Positions 42,112-50,934 are shown, numbered from the stretch's first letter. The stretch is DNA of 64,000 nt from DATJZH01 sp052146815 (GCA_052146815.1 JBKQMG010000210.1:1-64000), one strand, 5' to 3'. Program-made: numbers and translations. The notes: a model not told the origin generated them from the sequence alone.

Positions 42112-43263
42112 TCAGGCCCAGATGGCCGCTCCGGAGTCGGGGTCGAAGAACTGCATGCCCTCGGTGTCAACCGCGAAGGTCAGGCGCTCCCCCGGCTTGA
42201 CCGGAGTCTTGGGCTCGACGCGGGCCACGCCCTCGCCGTGCTCGGTCGGCGCCTCCTCGTCCATGGCGCCCTCGGCGCGGACCCGGTGGGCGTCGATTTT
42301 GAAGTGGACGACCAGCTCAGAGCCGAGCGCCTCGACCAGATCCACGTCGCCGACGAGCTCCGGACCAGTCCGGCCCTCGCCAGCCGCGGGCAGGTGCTCG
42401 GGACGCAGGCCCACCACGACCTTGCGCCCGGCGAAAGACGCCAGGGCCGGCCGGGCCACGCCGACCGCCTGCGGCAGGTCGATCTCCTGCGAGCCCAGCT
42501 TGACGGAGCGGGCGCCCTCGCCCACGGACACGTCATAGAGGTTCATGGCCGGGGAGCCGATGAACGCCGCCACGAAGATGTTGTCCGGGCGGTCATACAG
42601 CGTCTGCGGCGTGTCGCACTGCTGCAGCACGCCCGCGCGCAGCACGGTGACCCGGTCGCCCATCGTCATGGCCTCGATCTGGTCGTGCGTCACATAGATC
42701 GTCGCGACGCCGATGCGCCGCTGGATCCGCGACACTTCGGCGCGCATCTGCACGCGGAGCTTGGCGTCCAGGTTGGACAGGGGCTCGTCCATCAGGAACA
42801 CCGAAGGCTCGCGCACGATCGCCCGGCCCATCGCGACCCGCTGGCGCTGGCCGCCGGACAGCTGGCCGGGCTTGCGATCCAGCCACTCGGTGAGCCCGAG
42901 AATCTCGCCGGTCTCCTTCACCTTGGCGCCGATTTCGCTCTTGGGCAGCTTGCGCAGCTTGAGCGCGAAGCCGATGTTCTCTGCCACGGTCATGTGCGGA
43001 TAGAGGGCGTAGTTCTGGAACACCATGGCGATGTCCCGGTCCTTCGGCGTGACGTCGTTGACCGGCTTGCCGCCGATCCGCAGGGTGCCGGAGGTGATGT
43101 CCTCCAGTCCCGCCACCATCCGCAGGGCGGTGGTCTTGCCGCACCCGGACGGGCCGACGAGCACCATGAACTCGCCGTCTCCGACGTCGAGGTTGAGGTC
43201 CTTCACGGCGTGAAAGCCGTTCGGGTACACCTTATTGAGCTGCTCCAGGCTCACCGTGGCCAT
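42112..43263 (-). CDS. Sugar ABC transporter ATP-binding protein (MsmK/UgpC/MalK type)
   Basis: A protein of 383 residues from ATG 43263, preceded by AAGGAGG. Walker A VLVGPSGCGKTTALRMVAGL, Q-loop FQNYALYPHMTVAENIGFAL, signature GQLSGGQRQRVAMGRAIVRE, Walker B FLMDEPLSNLDAKLR and H-loop IYVTHDQIEAMTMGDRV. The C-terminal 120 residues form the MalK-type regulatory OB domain (VVVGLRPEHLPAAGEG, VEALGSELVVHFKID). Such ATPases often serve several sugar importers. It sits between permease and glucosidase genes. Confidence 0.94.
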   Translation of the reverse strand: MATVSLEQLNKVYPNGFHAVKDLNLDVGDGEFMVLVGPSGCGKTTALRMVAGLEDITSGTLRIGGKPVNDVTPKDRDIAMVFQNYALYPHMTVAENIGFALKLRKLPKSEIGAKVKETGEILGLTEWLDRKPGQLSGGQRQRVAMGRAIVREPSVFLMDEPLSNLDAKLRVQMRAEVSRIQRRIGVATIYVTHDQIEAMTMGDRVTVLRAGVLQQCDTPQTLYDRPDNIFVAAFIGSPAMNLYDVSVGEGARSVKLGSQEIDLPQAVGVARPALASFAGRKVVVGLRPEHLPAAGEGRTGPELVGDVDLVEALGSELVVHFKIDAHRVRAEGAMDEEAPTEHGEGVARVEPKTPVKPGERLTFAVDTEGMQFFDPDSGAAIWA

Positions 43264-43387
43264 CGTGCCTCCTTCATCCGGGGTGCGTTCCCCTGGTCGT
43301 GCAGTGAGCACCGCCTGCCACCCGAGCCGGCGTGCGTCGAAAAGTTGACTTCCCCGCCTATGCGCGCCCACGCAGCGCCCCGGCGGC

Positions 43388-44233
43388 TCATCCCTTCACC
43401 GCGCCCGAGGTGAGCCCGGAAATCACGAACTTGCGGAACATGAACACCAGGATGCCGATCGGCACCACGGCGACGACGCTGGCGGCGAAGATCGTGCCGT
43501 AGGGTGTCACGAACGGGGTGCCGAAGTCGGCGATGCCGACGGGGATGGTCCGGTAGCTGTTGTTGCTGTCGAACGTCAGGGCCATCAGGAACTCGGTCCA
43601 GCAGGCCGTGAAGCAGAAGATGCCCGCGGTGAACAAGCCGGGCAGGGCCTGCGGCAGGATGATCGTCCACACCGTGCGCAGCGGCGTCGCGCCGTCGATC
43701 CGGGCAGTTTCCTCCATCTCCTTGGGGATGCCGAGGAAGTAATTGCGCAGGATCCAGATCGCGAACGGCAGGTTGAACGCGGTGTAGGGCACGATCAGGG
43801 CCTGGTAGCTGTTCAGCCAGTTGACCTCGCGCATGAGCAGGAACAACGGCGCGATCAGCGCGATCGCCGGGAACACCGAGATCATCAGCAGCGCCACGAG
43901 CAAAGTGAACTTGCCCCGCATGGGGAGCCGGCCGAGCGCGTAGCCGGCCAGCGTGCCGAAGGCCAGCACCAGCGCGGTGGAAACCAGCGTGACGATCAGC
44001 GAGTTCCTGAAGTAGGTCCAGAACCCGTACTGGACGAACGCCGAATGGTAGTTGGTCGTGCTGAGCGGGTTGGGGAACCACTGCGGCGTGGTCGCGGTCA
44101 GGGCGGTGGTGGTCTTGAAGCTCGAGATGATCATCCAGTACAGCGGGGCGGCGAGGAATATCACGATCAGCACCACCGACAGGTAGGTGCCGTTGATGTA
44201 CCGGTGCCAGCCCTTGCGTGCGCGGCCCTCCAT
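43388..44233 (-). CDS. Sugar ABC transporter permease (MalG-like)
   Basis: A protein of 281 residues from ATG 44233, which shares one base with the preceding permease stop (TGATG). Six helices are evident, beginning YLSVVLIVIFLAAPLYWMII and including ALVLAFGTLAGYALGRLPM, LLVALLMISVFPAIALIAPL and ASVVAVVPIGILVFMFRKFV. The EAA loop that contacts the ATPase is EMEETARIDGATPLRTVWTI then LPQALPG. It forms the membrane pore with the MalF-like subunit. The reading frame extends upstream over the other permease but only as a shadow. Confidence 0.93.
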   Translation of the reverse strand: MEGRARKGWHRYINGTYLSVVLIVIFLAAPLYWMIISSFKTTTALTATTPQWFPNPLSTTNYHSAFVQYGFWTYFRNSLIVTLVSTALVLAFGTLAGYALGRLPMRGKFTLLVALLMISVFPAIALIAPLFLLMREVNWLNSYQALIVPYTAFNLPFAIWILRNYFLGIPKEMEETARIDGATPLRTVWTIILPQALPGLFTAGIFCFTACWTEFLMALTFDSNNSYRTIPVGIADFGTPFVTPYGTIFAASVVAVVPIGILVFMFRKFVISGLTSGAVKG

Positions 44234-45174
44234 CAGTCGCCTTCCTTTCCGACCTGAGCCCGGAAGACCCGCAGCGTGAGCAGGCAGCCGAGCAGCACCA
44301 GCAGCGCCGAGGTGGTGGCCACCGCGGCGCCGGGCCCGAACGCCAGGTTCTTGAAGATGGCGTCGAAGCCGAGCACCGCCAGCGAGGTGGTGGCGTTGCC
44401 GGGGCCGCCGCCGGTCAGCACGTAGGGCAGGTCGAACAGGCCGAAGGCCTGCAGGACGCGGAACATGACGGCCAGCGCGATCGTGGGGCGCAGCAGCGGC
44501 AGGGTGATCTTCCAGAACGTGTACCAGCCGGACGCGCCGTCCATCTCCGCCGCCTCGTAGACGTCGTGCGGCAGCATGACCAGCCCGGCCAGCACGATGA
44601 TCGCGACGAACGGGGTGGTCTTCCAGATGTCGGCCACCGACATCGCGATCCGGGCCGGCCAGGCGCTGCCGAGGACGTTGCTCCAGCCGGTCAGGTAGAG
44701 CAGCACTCCGTAGGTGGGCTCGTAGATGTAGTCCCACAGCTCGGCATTGATGACCGTGATCATCGACCACGGGATCAGCAGCAGCGCCATCATCCAGCCG
44801 CGCCCGGCCACCAGGCGCTCCAGCACCAGCGCGATCAGGGTGCCGATGACCAGTTCGATCACGACGGTGAACACCGTGTACCCGATCGTGAAGATGAGCG
44901 CCCCCCGCCACAGCGAGGAGTGAATGAGCAGCGAGTAGTTGCTGGTCGTGAACCCGTTCAGCGAGAAACCGTTGGCATTGACGTTCACGTTCGACAGGCT
45001 CATCGCCACCGAGTACAGGATGGGGAAGATGGTGACGGCCGCGATGATGATCAGCGCGGGCGCCGAGAACCCCCAGCCCATCCGGGCCAGCTTCTTGGTG
45101 TTGGCGTCACGCCGTCCCTTCGGCGGGGCGGCAGCCGCTGTTGTCTGCGGGGTAGTTTGCGAGATCGCGGCCAT
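44233..45174 (-). CDS. Sugar ABC transporter permease (MalF-like)
   Basis: A protein of 313 residues. After a short basic cytoplasmic tail the helices are PALIIIAAVTIFPILYSVAM, LIFTIGYTVFTVVIELVIGT, WMMALLLIPWSMITVINAEL, FVAIIVLAGLVMLPHDVYEA and VATTSALLVLLGCLLTLRVF. The EAA loop is VYEAAEMDGASGWYTFWKIT then LPLLRP. A long periplasmic stretch is lacking, as in Gram-positive homologues. The start (ATG 45174) is followed by an Ala/Pro-rich lead. It is separated from the binding-protein gene by a strong hairpin at 45236-45275. Confidence 0.93.
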   Translation of the reverse strand: MAAISQTTPQTTAAAAPPKGRRDANTKKLARMGWGFSAPALIIIAAVTIFPILYSVAMSLSNVNVNANGFSLNGFTTSNYSLLIHSSLWRGALIFTIGYTVFTVVIELVIGTLIALVLERLVAGRGWMMALLLIPWSMITVINAELWDYIYEPTYGVLLYLTGWSNVLGSAWPARIAMSVADIWKTTPFVAIIVLAGLVMLPHDVYEAAEMDGASGWYTFWKITLPLLRPTIALAVMFRVLQAFGLFDLPYVLTGGGPGNATTSLAVLGFDAIFKNLAFGPGAAVATTSALLVLLGCLLTLRVFRAQVGKEGD

Positions 45175-45235
45175 AAATCGCTCCTTGTCAGCACGGCCGG
45201 AGTAGTCCCGGGAGGCGTCCTGGCCCGCCGGGGTG

Positions 45236-45275
45236 CCGCCTGGGACCGGGAGCGGCTGCTCCCGGTCCCAGGCGG
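45236..45275. terminator. Perfect 18-bp hairpin between binding-protein and permease genes
   Basis: Arms at 45236-45253 and 45258-45275 are exact reverse complements with a four-base loop (ggct). It lies 13 bases after the binding-protein stop (45289) and 61 bases before the permease start. Hairpins at this boundary are known in binding-protein operons, where they allow far more binding protein than permease to be made; that role is inferred here. Confidence 0.8.
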
Positions 45276-45288
45276 GGTGATCGCCGGG

Positions 45289-46671
45289 CTAGAGCCCCCC
45301 GGCCTTGCTGCTCAGAGCCGTGTTGATGGCCGAATTCGCCGTCGACAGCGCTGACGAGGGCGAGGCCGAGCCGGCCAGCACGGCATTGACGTTGTCATAG
45401 ATGGCCGTGGATACCGCCGGGTAATTCGGCGTGCCTGCCGGGCGCGGCACCAGCTTGGTCTGCGGCACGATGGCGAGCACCGCGTTGGACTTGATCACCT
45501 GGGGCGCGGTCCGCACCGCCTCGACGGTCGGGATCTCGGAGTACTTGACGGCGAGGATGCCCTGCGCGGTGTTGCTGGCCATCCACTTGACGAAGGTCAG
45601 GTCCGCCTTGAGGTCCTTGCTGTGCGGGTTGATGTACAGGTTCCAGCCGCCGATGTTGGAGTAGCCGGGGTACGCCTGGCCCTGGAAGGTCGGCATCGGC
45701 GCCACGCCGACCTGGCTCTTGGTCAGCTTCGACGTGGCCGGGGTGGTGGCGTAGGAGTAGGCGTAGTCCCAGTTGCGCAGGAAGACCGACTGGCCGGCGG
45801 CGAAGGCGTCCATCGCCTGCGGCTCCTGGAACGTGGTGATCGCCTTGGGCGTCACGCCCGAGGTGACCAGGGACCGCATAAAGGTCACGGCCTTGGTCGC
45901 GGCCGGCGAGTCGACCACCGACTTGGTGTAGGAACTGTTGGTCACCGCGCCCCCGGCATCGGCCAGATACTCCATGAAGTTGCAGGTCAGGCCCTCGTAG
46001 TCGGCGCCTTGCCAGACGAAGCCGTACTTGGTCCCGGCCTTGGCCTGCACTTCCTTGGCCTCGGACTCCAGCTGCTCCCAGGTGTGGGGCACGGCCAGGT
46101 GGTACTTGGCCAGCAGGTCCTTGCGGTAGTACAGGAAACCCTGGTCCTCGAACAGCGGCGAGCCGTAGACCTGGCCCTTGTAGCTCGCGCCGGCGATCAG
46201 GCCCGGCGCGAATCTGGCGAAGTAGCTGGCGGGCAGGTACTTCGACAGCGGCACGGCGAAGCCGTGCTCGCCGAACTGGGCCGGCCAGATCACGTCACCC
46301 ATGTACACGTCCGGGGTGGTCGAACCGCCGGCGATGTCGGTGGCCAGGGTCGACCGGTTCGTGTCGGTGTCGGTCGAGGCCGTCTCCAGCTTGACGTGGA
46401 TGTTCGGGTAGGCCTTCTCGAACGCGTTGATCAGCACGGTCCGGGTGTCGGTGGCACCGGCGCCCGCGATGGGGCTGGCCCACCAGGTGATGGTGCCCGA
46501 GGTGGCCGAGCCGGTGGCGGCCGGCGCCGACGATCCGCTACTGCTGCTGCTGCTGCCGCTGCTGCCGCAGGCGGCCAGGACCAGGGCCCCCGCTCCTACA
46601 ACGGCGGCGAGCCGGAAGCTGTTTTTGCCGGGCCATCTGCTCGGGTGGCTGCGCGGCGTACTGCGTGACAT
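45289..46671 (-). CDS. Sugar ABC transporter substrate-binding lipoprotein
   Basis: A protein of 460 residues with ACGAGGAG before ATG 46671. The lipoprotein signal FRLAAVVGAGALVLAACGSS has its lipid-accepting Cys in LAAC, followed by a Ser-rich linker. The mature domain begins GTITWWASPIAGAG and has typical solute-binding elements: INAFEKAYPNIHVKLETAST, DVYMGDVIWPAQFGEHGFAV, FEDQGFLYYRKDLLAKYHLA, VWQGADYEGLTCNFMEYLAD and VFLRNWDYAYSYA. Trp/Tyr-rich segments suit binding of di- or oligosaccharides. With a GH13 alpha-glucosidase in the operon the ligand is probably an alpha-glucoside (maltose-, trehalose- or isomaltose-like). Confidence 0.93.
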   Translation of the reverse strand: MSRSTPRSHPSRWPGKNSFRLAAVVGAGALVLAACGSSGSSSSSSGSSAPAATGSATSGTITWWASPIAGAGATDTRTVLINAFEKAYPNIHVKLETASTDTDTNRSTLATDIAGGSTTPDVYMGDVIWPAQFGEHGFAVPLSKYLPASYFARFAPGLIAGASYKGQVYGSPLFEDQGFLYYRKDLLAKYHLAVPHTWEQLESEAKEVQAKAGTKYGFVWQGADYEGLTCNFMEYLADAGGAVTNSSYTKSVVDSPAATKAVTFMRSLVTSGVTPKAITTFQEPQAMDAFAAGQSVFLRNWDYAYSYATTPATSKLTKSQVGVAPMPTFQGQAYPGYSNIGGWNLYINPHSKDLKADLTFVKWMASNTAQGILAVKYSEIPTVEAVRTAPQVIKSNAVLAIVPQTKLVPRPAGTPNYPAVSTAIYDNVNAVLAGSASPSSALSTANSAINTALSSKAGGL

Positions 46672-46773
46672 ACGTGCTCCTCGTTTTCAACCTGCGTTGG
46701 GGGTTTGTAGTTTGGACCTTTCTGTCTGCGATGTCTGGCGTTTACCTGACTGTGCTGGCCATGCCCTAGCTCG

Positions 46774-47862
46774 TCAGCAGGCAGTGCGCACGAGCGCTGT
46801 CCTGACCGGGCCGTCCCGCGAGGCCGGACGGGGCGGGGCTCTCGGAGGCGCGGTACTGGACCGGGCCACGACGGTGAGCGGCAGTTCCTCGCGCAGCGGG
46901 CGGATGCCCTGACCGCGGATGAGCGCGCACAGGCGGCTGGCCCCGCGGGCACCGCTCTCAGCCAGCGGCTGGCGCACCGTGGTCAGCCCGAGCTGGGCAG
47001 CGGCGTCGATGTCGTCGTAGCCGATGACCGAGAGGTCGGCGGGCACGCGGCGGCCGCTTTTCTCCGCCGCGGCGAGCACTCCGAGCGCCTGGGTATCCGA
47101 CGCAGCGAAGATCGCCGTGGGCGCAGGCGCGAGCCGGAGCAGTTCGAGGGCTAAAGTCGCGGCGGCGGCCGCCGCGTGCTCACCGAGGCGGACCAGGGCC
47201 GGATCGTAGTCCAGGCCGGCGGCGGCCAGTGCCCGGCGGTAGCCGAGCAGGCGGCGCGAGGTGGACAGGAAGCCGAGGCCAGGGTCGCGCCGGTCGCCGA
47301 TGAAGCCGATCCGCCGGTGCCCGAGGCCGATCAGCTGCCCGGCGGCCAGCGAGCCGCCCGCGATGTCATTGACTACGGTGGCGGGGATGCCCGGCGCCTC
47401 GGCGTCCACCAGGGTCAGCGGCAGGTGCGCCGCGCGCAGCGCCGCCAGGTGCTTGCTGCCGAGGCGCAGCGACATGATCACGGCGCCGTCAGCTCCGTGC
47501 CGTTCGGTGAGGGCCAGCACGTGCCGGTCCAGCTGGCCGGGAGTCTCGATGTTGCAGAGCACGGTGTCGAACCCCTGCTCATCCAGGACGCGGATGGCGC
47601 CGGCCAGCCGGGCGGCTACCGACGGGCGGGTCAGGAACGGCACCATGATCACCACCGTGCGCGGGCTGCCCCGTGACAGCCGCATGGCCAGCCGGCTCGG
47701 CCGGTAGTTAAGTGCCCGGATCACGTCGAGCACTCGCTGCCGGGTCTCATCGCGCACGCTCGGGCTTTCGTTGAGCACCCGGGAGACGGTGCCGACGCTG
47801 ACGCCGGCGGTCGCTGCGACCTGCGAAATGTTGACGCGGTGTGCCGATTTCAGGCGACTCAC
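46774..47862 (-). CDS. LacI-family transcriptional regulator
   Basis: A protein of 362 residues from GTG 47862. The frame is open to a TTG at 47907, but that region carries an operator-like palindrome. The helix-turn-helix and hinge are RVNISQVAATAGVSVGTVSR, VLNESPSVRDETRQRVLDVI and ALNYRPSRLAMRL. The periplasmic-binding-like effector domain includes VVIMVPFLTRPSVAARLAGA, GHRRIGFIGDRRDPGLGFLS, AIFAASDTQALGVLAAAEKS and SVIGYDDIDAAAQLGLTTVR. It lies upstream of the ABC operon on the same strand, so control of the operon and of itself is very likely. Confidence 0.9.
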   Translation of the reverse strand: MSRLKSAHRVNISQVAATAGVSVGTVSRVLNESPSVRDETRQRVLDVIRALNYRPSRLAMRLSRGSPRTVVIMVPFLTRPSVAARLAGAIRVLDEQGFDTVLCNIETPGQLDRHVLALTERHGADGAVIMSLRLGSKHLAALRAAHLPLTLVDAEAPGIPATVVNDIAGGSLAAGQLIGLGHRRIGFIGDRRDPGLGFLSTSRRLLGYRRALAAAGLDYDPALVRLGEHAAAAAATLALELLRLAPAPTAIFAASDTQALGVLAAAEKSGRRVPADLSVIGYDDIDAAAQLGLTTVRQPLAESGARGASRLCALIRGQGIRPLREELPLTVVARSSTAPPRAPPRPASRDGPVRTALVRTAC

Positions 47863-47893
47863 CTCCGAAGGGGGGCAGAAGTGGTCACTTCCA

Positions 47894-47907
47894 TGGAACC
47901 GCTTCAA
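47894..47907. promoter_or_regulatory. LacI-type operator-like palindrome
   Basis: TGGAACCGCTTCAA is an imperfect palindrome with a central CG and seven-base half sites that agree in five of seven positions, as in LacI/GalR operators. It lies 32 bases upstream of the proposed LacI start, suggesting autoregulation. No equally good copy was found in the 102-base gap before the binding-protein gene. Confidence 0.45.
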
Positions 47908-48031
47908 AAGAAGTGGTACGCCTCACAAGTGCACTAAGTCAATGGTTACCTTGATAACGGTCTTATTACCGGCAAGACCGTAGGCGCCGGCCGCCCGGCG
48001 GCGCGCGCCGGGCTCGGGTTACGGTGACGGC

Positions 48032-49345
48032 GTGCAGATGGTGCTGGCCCAGGCGGCGCAGGCCGCGGCGGTGTCCGATCTCCTCGCCCTGCCGTGGGAT
48101 CAGCCGCTGGCGACCTGGCCGGACGAGCTGCTGGTCCGGGTGCGTGACCTCGGCCTGGCGCGGCACGTCGTGCGCTTTGTCGAGGCGGCGGGGACCCTGG
48201 TCGCGCTCAAGGAGATGCCGGAGGAACTGGTCACCAGGGAAGGCAGGCTGCTTACCTACCTGGCCGAGGAGTCGGTGCCGGCGGTCGAGCTGCTCGGCAC
48301 GGTCACCGAGCGCGGCAGGGACGGGAACGGCATCCTGCTGACCCGGTACCTCGAGTTCTCGCTCCCCTATAGCGCGCTCTTCCAGGGCCACCTGACCAAG
48401 GCGATGACCGAGCGGCTCGTCGACGCGCTGGCCGAGCTTCTGGTCCGGCTGCATCTGGCCGGATTCTTCTGGGGGGACTGCTCGCTCGCTAATGCCCTGT
48501 TCCGCCGCGACGCGGGCGCGCTGTCGGCCTACCTGGTCGACGCCGAGACCGGTGAGCTCGAGCGAACGCTCACCGACGGGCAGCGGGCGTGGGACCTGGA
48601 GCTGGCCACCGAGCGGGTGGCCGGCGGGATGGCGGACCTGCTGGCAGAGCGCGAGGCGGAGGGCTGGAGCACCGGCGGCGAGCCCGACCCGATCTGGATC
48701 GCCGAGCAGCTGGCCACCCGGTACGAGCAGCTCTGGGCCGAGCTGACCCGCGAGGAGATCTTCGACGCGAACGAGCGGCACCGGGTCGAGGACCGGATCC
48801 GCCGGCTGAACGCCCTCGGGTTCGACGTGCGCGAGCTGGTGGTAACGACGACCGAAGGCGAGAGCAAGCTCCGGCTGTCCACCCGGGTGGTGGAGCCGGG
48901 CTTCCACCAGCGCGAGCTGGCCGCGCTGACCGGCCTGGACGTCGGCGAGAACCAGGCCCGGCGCCTGCTCAACGACCTGTCGGGCTACCGGGCGTGGCTG
49001 ACCCGCAAGAAGGGGAAGGAAGTTCCGCTCGCCGTGGCGGCCAGCCGGTGGCTCGCCGAGGTCTACGAGCCCACCGTCGAGGCGGTGCCCCCCTTCCTGC
49101 GGCACAAGCTCGAGCCCGCGGAGCTATTCCACCAGGTGCTGGACCACCGGTGGTTCCTGTCCGAGGCGAGCGGACGCGATGTGGGCACGGCCGAGGCAGT
49201 GCGCTCCTTCACCCAGACCGTGCTGCCGTTCATGCCCGACGAGCGCCAGGTCCTGGCCGGTGACGCGAACCTGGGCGGCGACGCGGACTTGGACGCTGAC
49301 ATGAACCTGACCGGCGACGCTGACTTCGCCGGCCACTGGGACTGA
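48032..49345 (+). CDS. DUF4032 protein with kinase-like N-terminal domain
   Basis: A protein of 437 residues from GTG 48032 (ATG 48038 is possible). The first 200 residues look like a lipopolysaccharide-kinase/protein-kinase fold: FVEAAGTLVALKEMPEEL has the Lys, GFFWGDCSLANALFRRDAGA resembles the catalytic HGD....N loop (His replaced by Trp), and AYLVDAETGELER the metal-binding Asp. The rest (LNALGFDVRELVVTTTEGES, YRAWLTRKKGKEVPLAVAAS, ELFHQVLDHRWFLSEASGRD) is the DUF4032 domain. The C terminus is an acidic repeat of Gly-Asp-Ala-Asn/Asp-Leu units (about 414-435). The substrate is unknown. It is convergent with hisG, 6 bases apart. Confidence 0.85.
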   Translation: MQMVLAQAAQAAAVSDLLALPWDQPLATWPDELLVRVRDLGLARHVVRFVEAAGTLVALKEMPEELVTREGRLLTYLAEESVPAVELLGTVTERGRDGNGILLTRYLEFSLPYSALFQGHLTKAMTERLVDALAELLVRLHLAGFFWGDCSLANALFRRDAGALSAYLVDAETGELERTLTDGQRAWDLELATERVAGGMADLLAEREAEGWSTGGEPDPIWIAEQLATRYEQLWAELTREEIFDANERHRVEDRIRRLNALGFDVRELVVTTTEGESKLRLSTRVVEPGFHQRELAALTGLDVGENQARRLLNDLSGYRAWLTRKKGKEVPLAVAASRWLAEVYEPTVEAVPPFLRHKLEPAELFHQVLDHRWFLSEASGRDVGTAEAVRSFTQTVLPFMPDERQVLAGDANLGGDADLDADMNLTGDADFAGHWD

Positions 49346-49351
49346 CGGAAG

Positions 49352-50227
49352 TTACTCGACGATCTTGGAGATCGGGAGCTCCAGGATGTCCCGGCCGCCC
49401 GCTGCCTTCAGCGCGGGAATCAGCGTGTTGACGCCGCGCTTGGGCACCACGGCTTCGACAGCGTGCATGTCCCCGCGGGCCAGCGAGGTGATCGTGGGTG
49501 AGGACATCCCCGGCAGCAGCTCAGTCACGGCGGCGAGCTGGCCGGCCGCGACATTGAGCTTGAGCAGCACGTTGCCGCGGGCCCTGATCGCGCCGCGCAG
49601 CAGCAGCGCGATGTCCTCCATCGCGGCGCGCTTGGCGGCGTCAGCGTATGCGGCCGGATTGGCGACCAGCTCGGTGTAGCTAGTGAGCAGCGTGTCGAGG
49701 ATGCGCAGCCCGTTGCGCCGCAGCGATGAGCCGGTCTCGGTGAGGTCGACGATCGCGTCGACAATGTCGGGAACCTTGGCCTCGGTCGCCCCGTAGGACG
49801 GGATCACCAATGCCTTGACCCCATGCGATTCCAGGTACCGGCGGGTGAGCGCGGGAAACTCCGTCGAGATCCGCACGCCCTCGGGCAGGTCGGCGGCGGA
49901 CTGCCAGTCCGCGCTGGCCGGCACCGCCAGCACCACCCGCACCGGGTCCGAGGTCGCCTTGGAGTACTGCAGCTCGCCCAGCGAGGCCACCTCGGTGCCG
50001 GTCTCGGTGATCCAGTCCCGGCCGGTGATGCCGAAGTCGAAGAGGCCCTGCTCGACATAGGACGGGATCTCCTGCGGCCGCAGGAACCGCACCCGATCGA
50101 TCCGCGGGTCGTCGATCATCGCGTGATAGTCACGCTCCGATGACCGGCGCACCGTCAGGTCAGCGGCATCGAACAATTCCAGCGTGGCCCGCTCAAGCGA
50201 GCCTTTCGGCAGCACCAGGGACAGCAA
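49352..50227 (-). CDS. hisG: ATP phosphoribosyltransferase, long form
   Basis: A protein of 291 residues starting with TTG 50227, with GAAGGG 8 bases upstream. Catalytic domains: LSLVLPKGSLERATLELF, RFLRPQEIPSYVEQGLFDFG, ITGRDWITETG, RISTEFPALTRRYLESHGVK and DAIVDLTETGSSLRRNGLRI, the PRPP-binding loop. The C-terminal ACT-like domain (SSPTITSLARGDMHAVEAVV, ALKAAGGRDILELPISKIVE) allows feedback inhibition by histidine. It starts the pathway, but here it lies 10 kb from the other his genes and the usual partner hisE is not next to it. Confidence 0.96.
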   Translation of the reverse strand: MLSLVLPKGSLERATLELFDAADLTVRRSSERDYHAMIDDPRIDRVRFLRPQEIPSYVEQGLFDFGITGRDWITETGTEVASLGELQYSKATSDPVRVVLAVPASADWQSAADLPEGVRISTEFPALTRRYLESHGVKALVIPSYGATEAKVPDIVDAIVDLTETGSSLRRNGLRILDTLLTSYTELVANPAAYADAAKRAAMEDIALLLRGAIRARGNVLLKLNVAAGQLAAVTELLPGMSSPTITSLARGDMHAVEAVVPKRGVNTLIPALKAAGGRDILELPISKIVE

Positions 50228-50331
50228 GGCTAAAGCCCTTCATTTAGCGCGGCATTCGCCGCCGACTCTAGCCGCAACCCCGCAACGGCCGGCCACGATA
50301 GCCGCACAGCGTTCTTAAGGGGAGGCGGATT

Positions 50332-50934
50332 GTGCCTGCTGCACCCGACAATGATCTCTCGGCAGAACTCGTGCTTCGCGCCGGCGGCTGGCCAGCGCGC
50401 TACGCCCGCGTCCTGCTGATCGAGCGGGACGGGGACAACGGGCTGGTCCTGGTGGATGGCAACGGAGACGGTGCCGAGCTGGAAGTGGAGTACTGGCATC
50501 ACGAGGCGAACGCCGGCTGGCGGGGCGGTTCGAGCAGCGGCCACGGGCCCCTCGAATCGGTCACCTCGGCGGAGAGCTGGGACGCGGGGGATTTCGCCTG
50601 CGCGCTCGGCCGCGCCAGCCCGGCGGCGGTGATCACGATCCGCTACTGCGGCGCTGCCTACACCCGCCGCGCCAATGAGTTCGGGCTGTGGGGATTCATC
50701 CACGACAGCGATTCGCGCCGGCCGGGCGAGCTGCCCGCCGTGACGATCGGCTCCGGATGCCTGGCGGAATCCGGGCGACTAGCGGAACAGGGCGCTGTAG
50801 GCGTTGAGGGCGGGCTGACCGCCGACGTGGGCGTAGAGGCAGTCCTCGCGCTTGGCCCAGATCCTGGCCCCGCCCAGTTCGCGGACAGCCGATCCAGCGG
50901 GTGCACCGGGCCCGGCCCGAACATCAGCGGGTAA
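50332..50934 (+). CDS. Hypothetical protein with probably extended C terminus
   Basis: A protein of 200 residues from GTG 50332, preceded by GGGGAGGCGG. The first 145 residues look genuine: LVLRAGGWPARYARVLLIER, GDGAELEVEYWHHEANAGWR, SAESWDAGDFACALGRASPA and VITIRYCGAAYTRRANEFGL with WGFIHDSDSRRPGELPAVTI. They suggest a small beta-rich domain with no transmembrane helix. From about residue 150 the frame is antisense to the ACC-deaminase relic, so the original end has probably been lost. I do not recognise a family. Confidence 0.55.
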   Translation: MPAAPDNDLSAELVLRAGGWPARYARVLLIERDGDNGLVLVDGNGDGAELEVEYWHHEANAGWRGGSSSGHGPLESVTSAESWDAGDFACALGRASPAAVITIRYCGAAYTRRANEFGLWGFIHDSDSRRPGELPAVTIGSGCLAESGRLAEQGAVGVEGGLTADVGVEAVLALGPDPGPAQFADSRSSGCTGPGPNISG

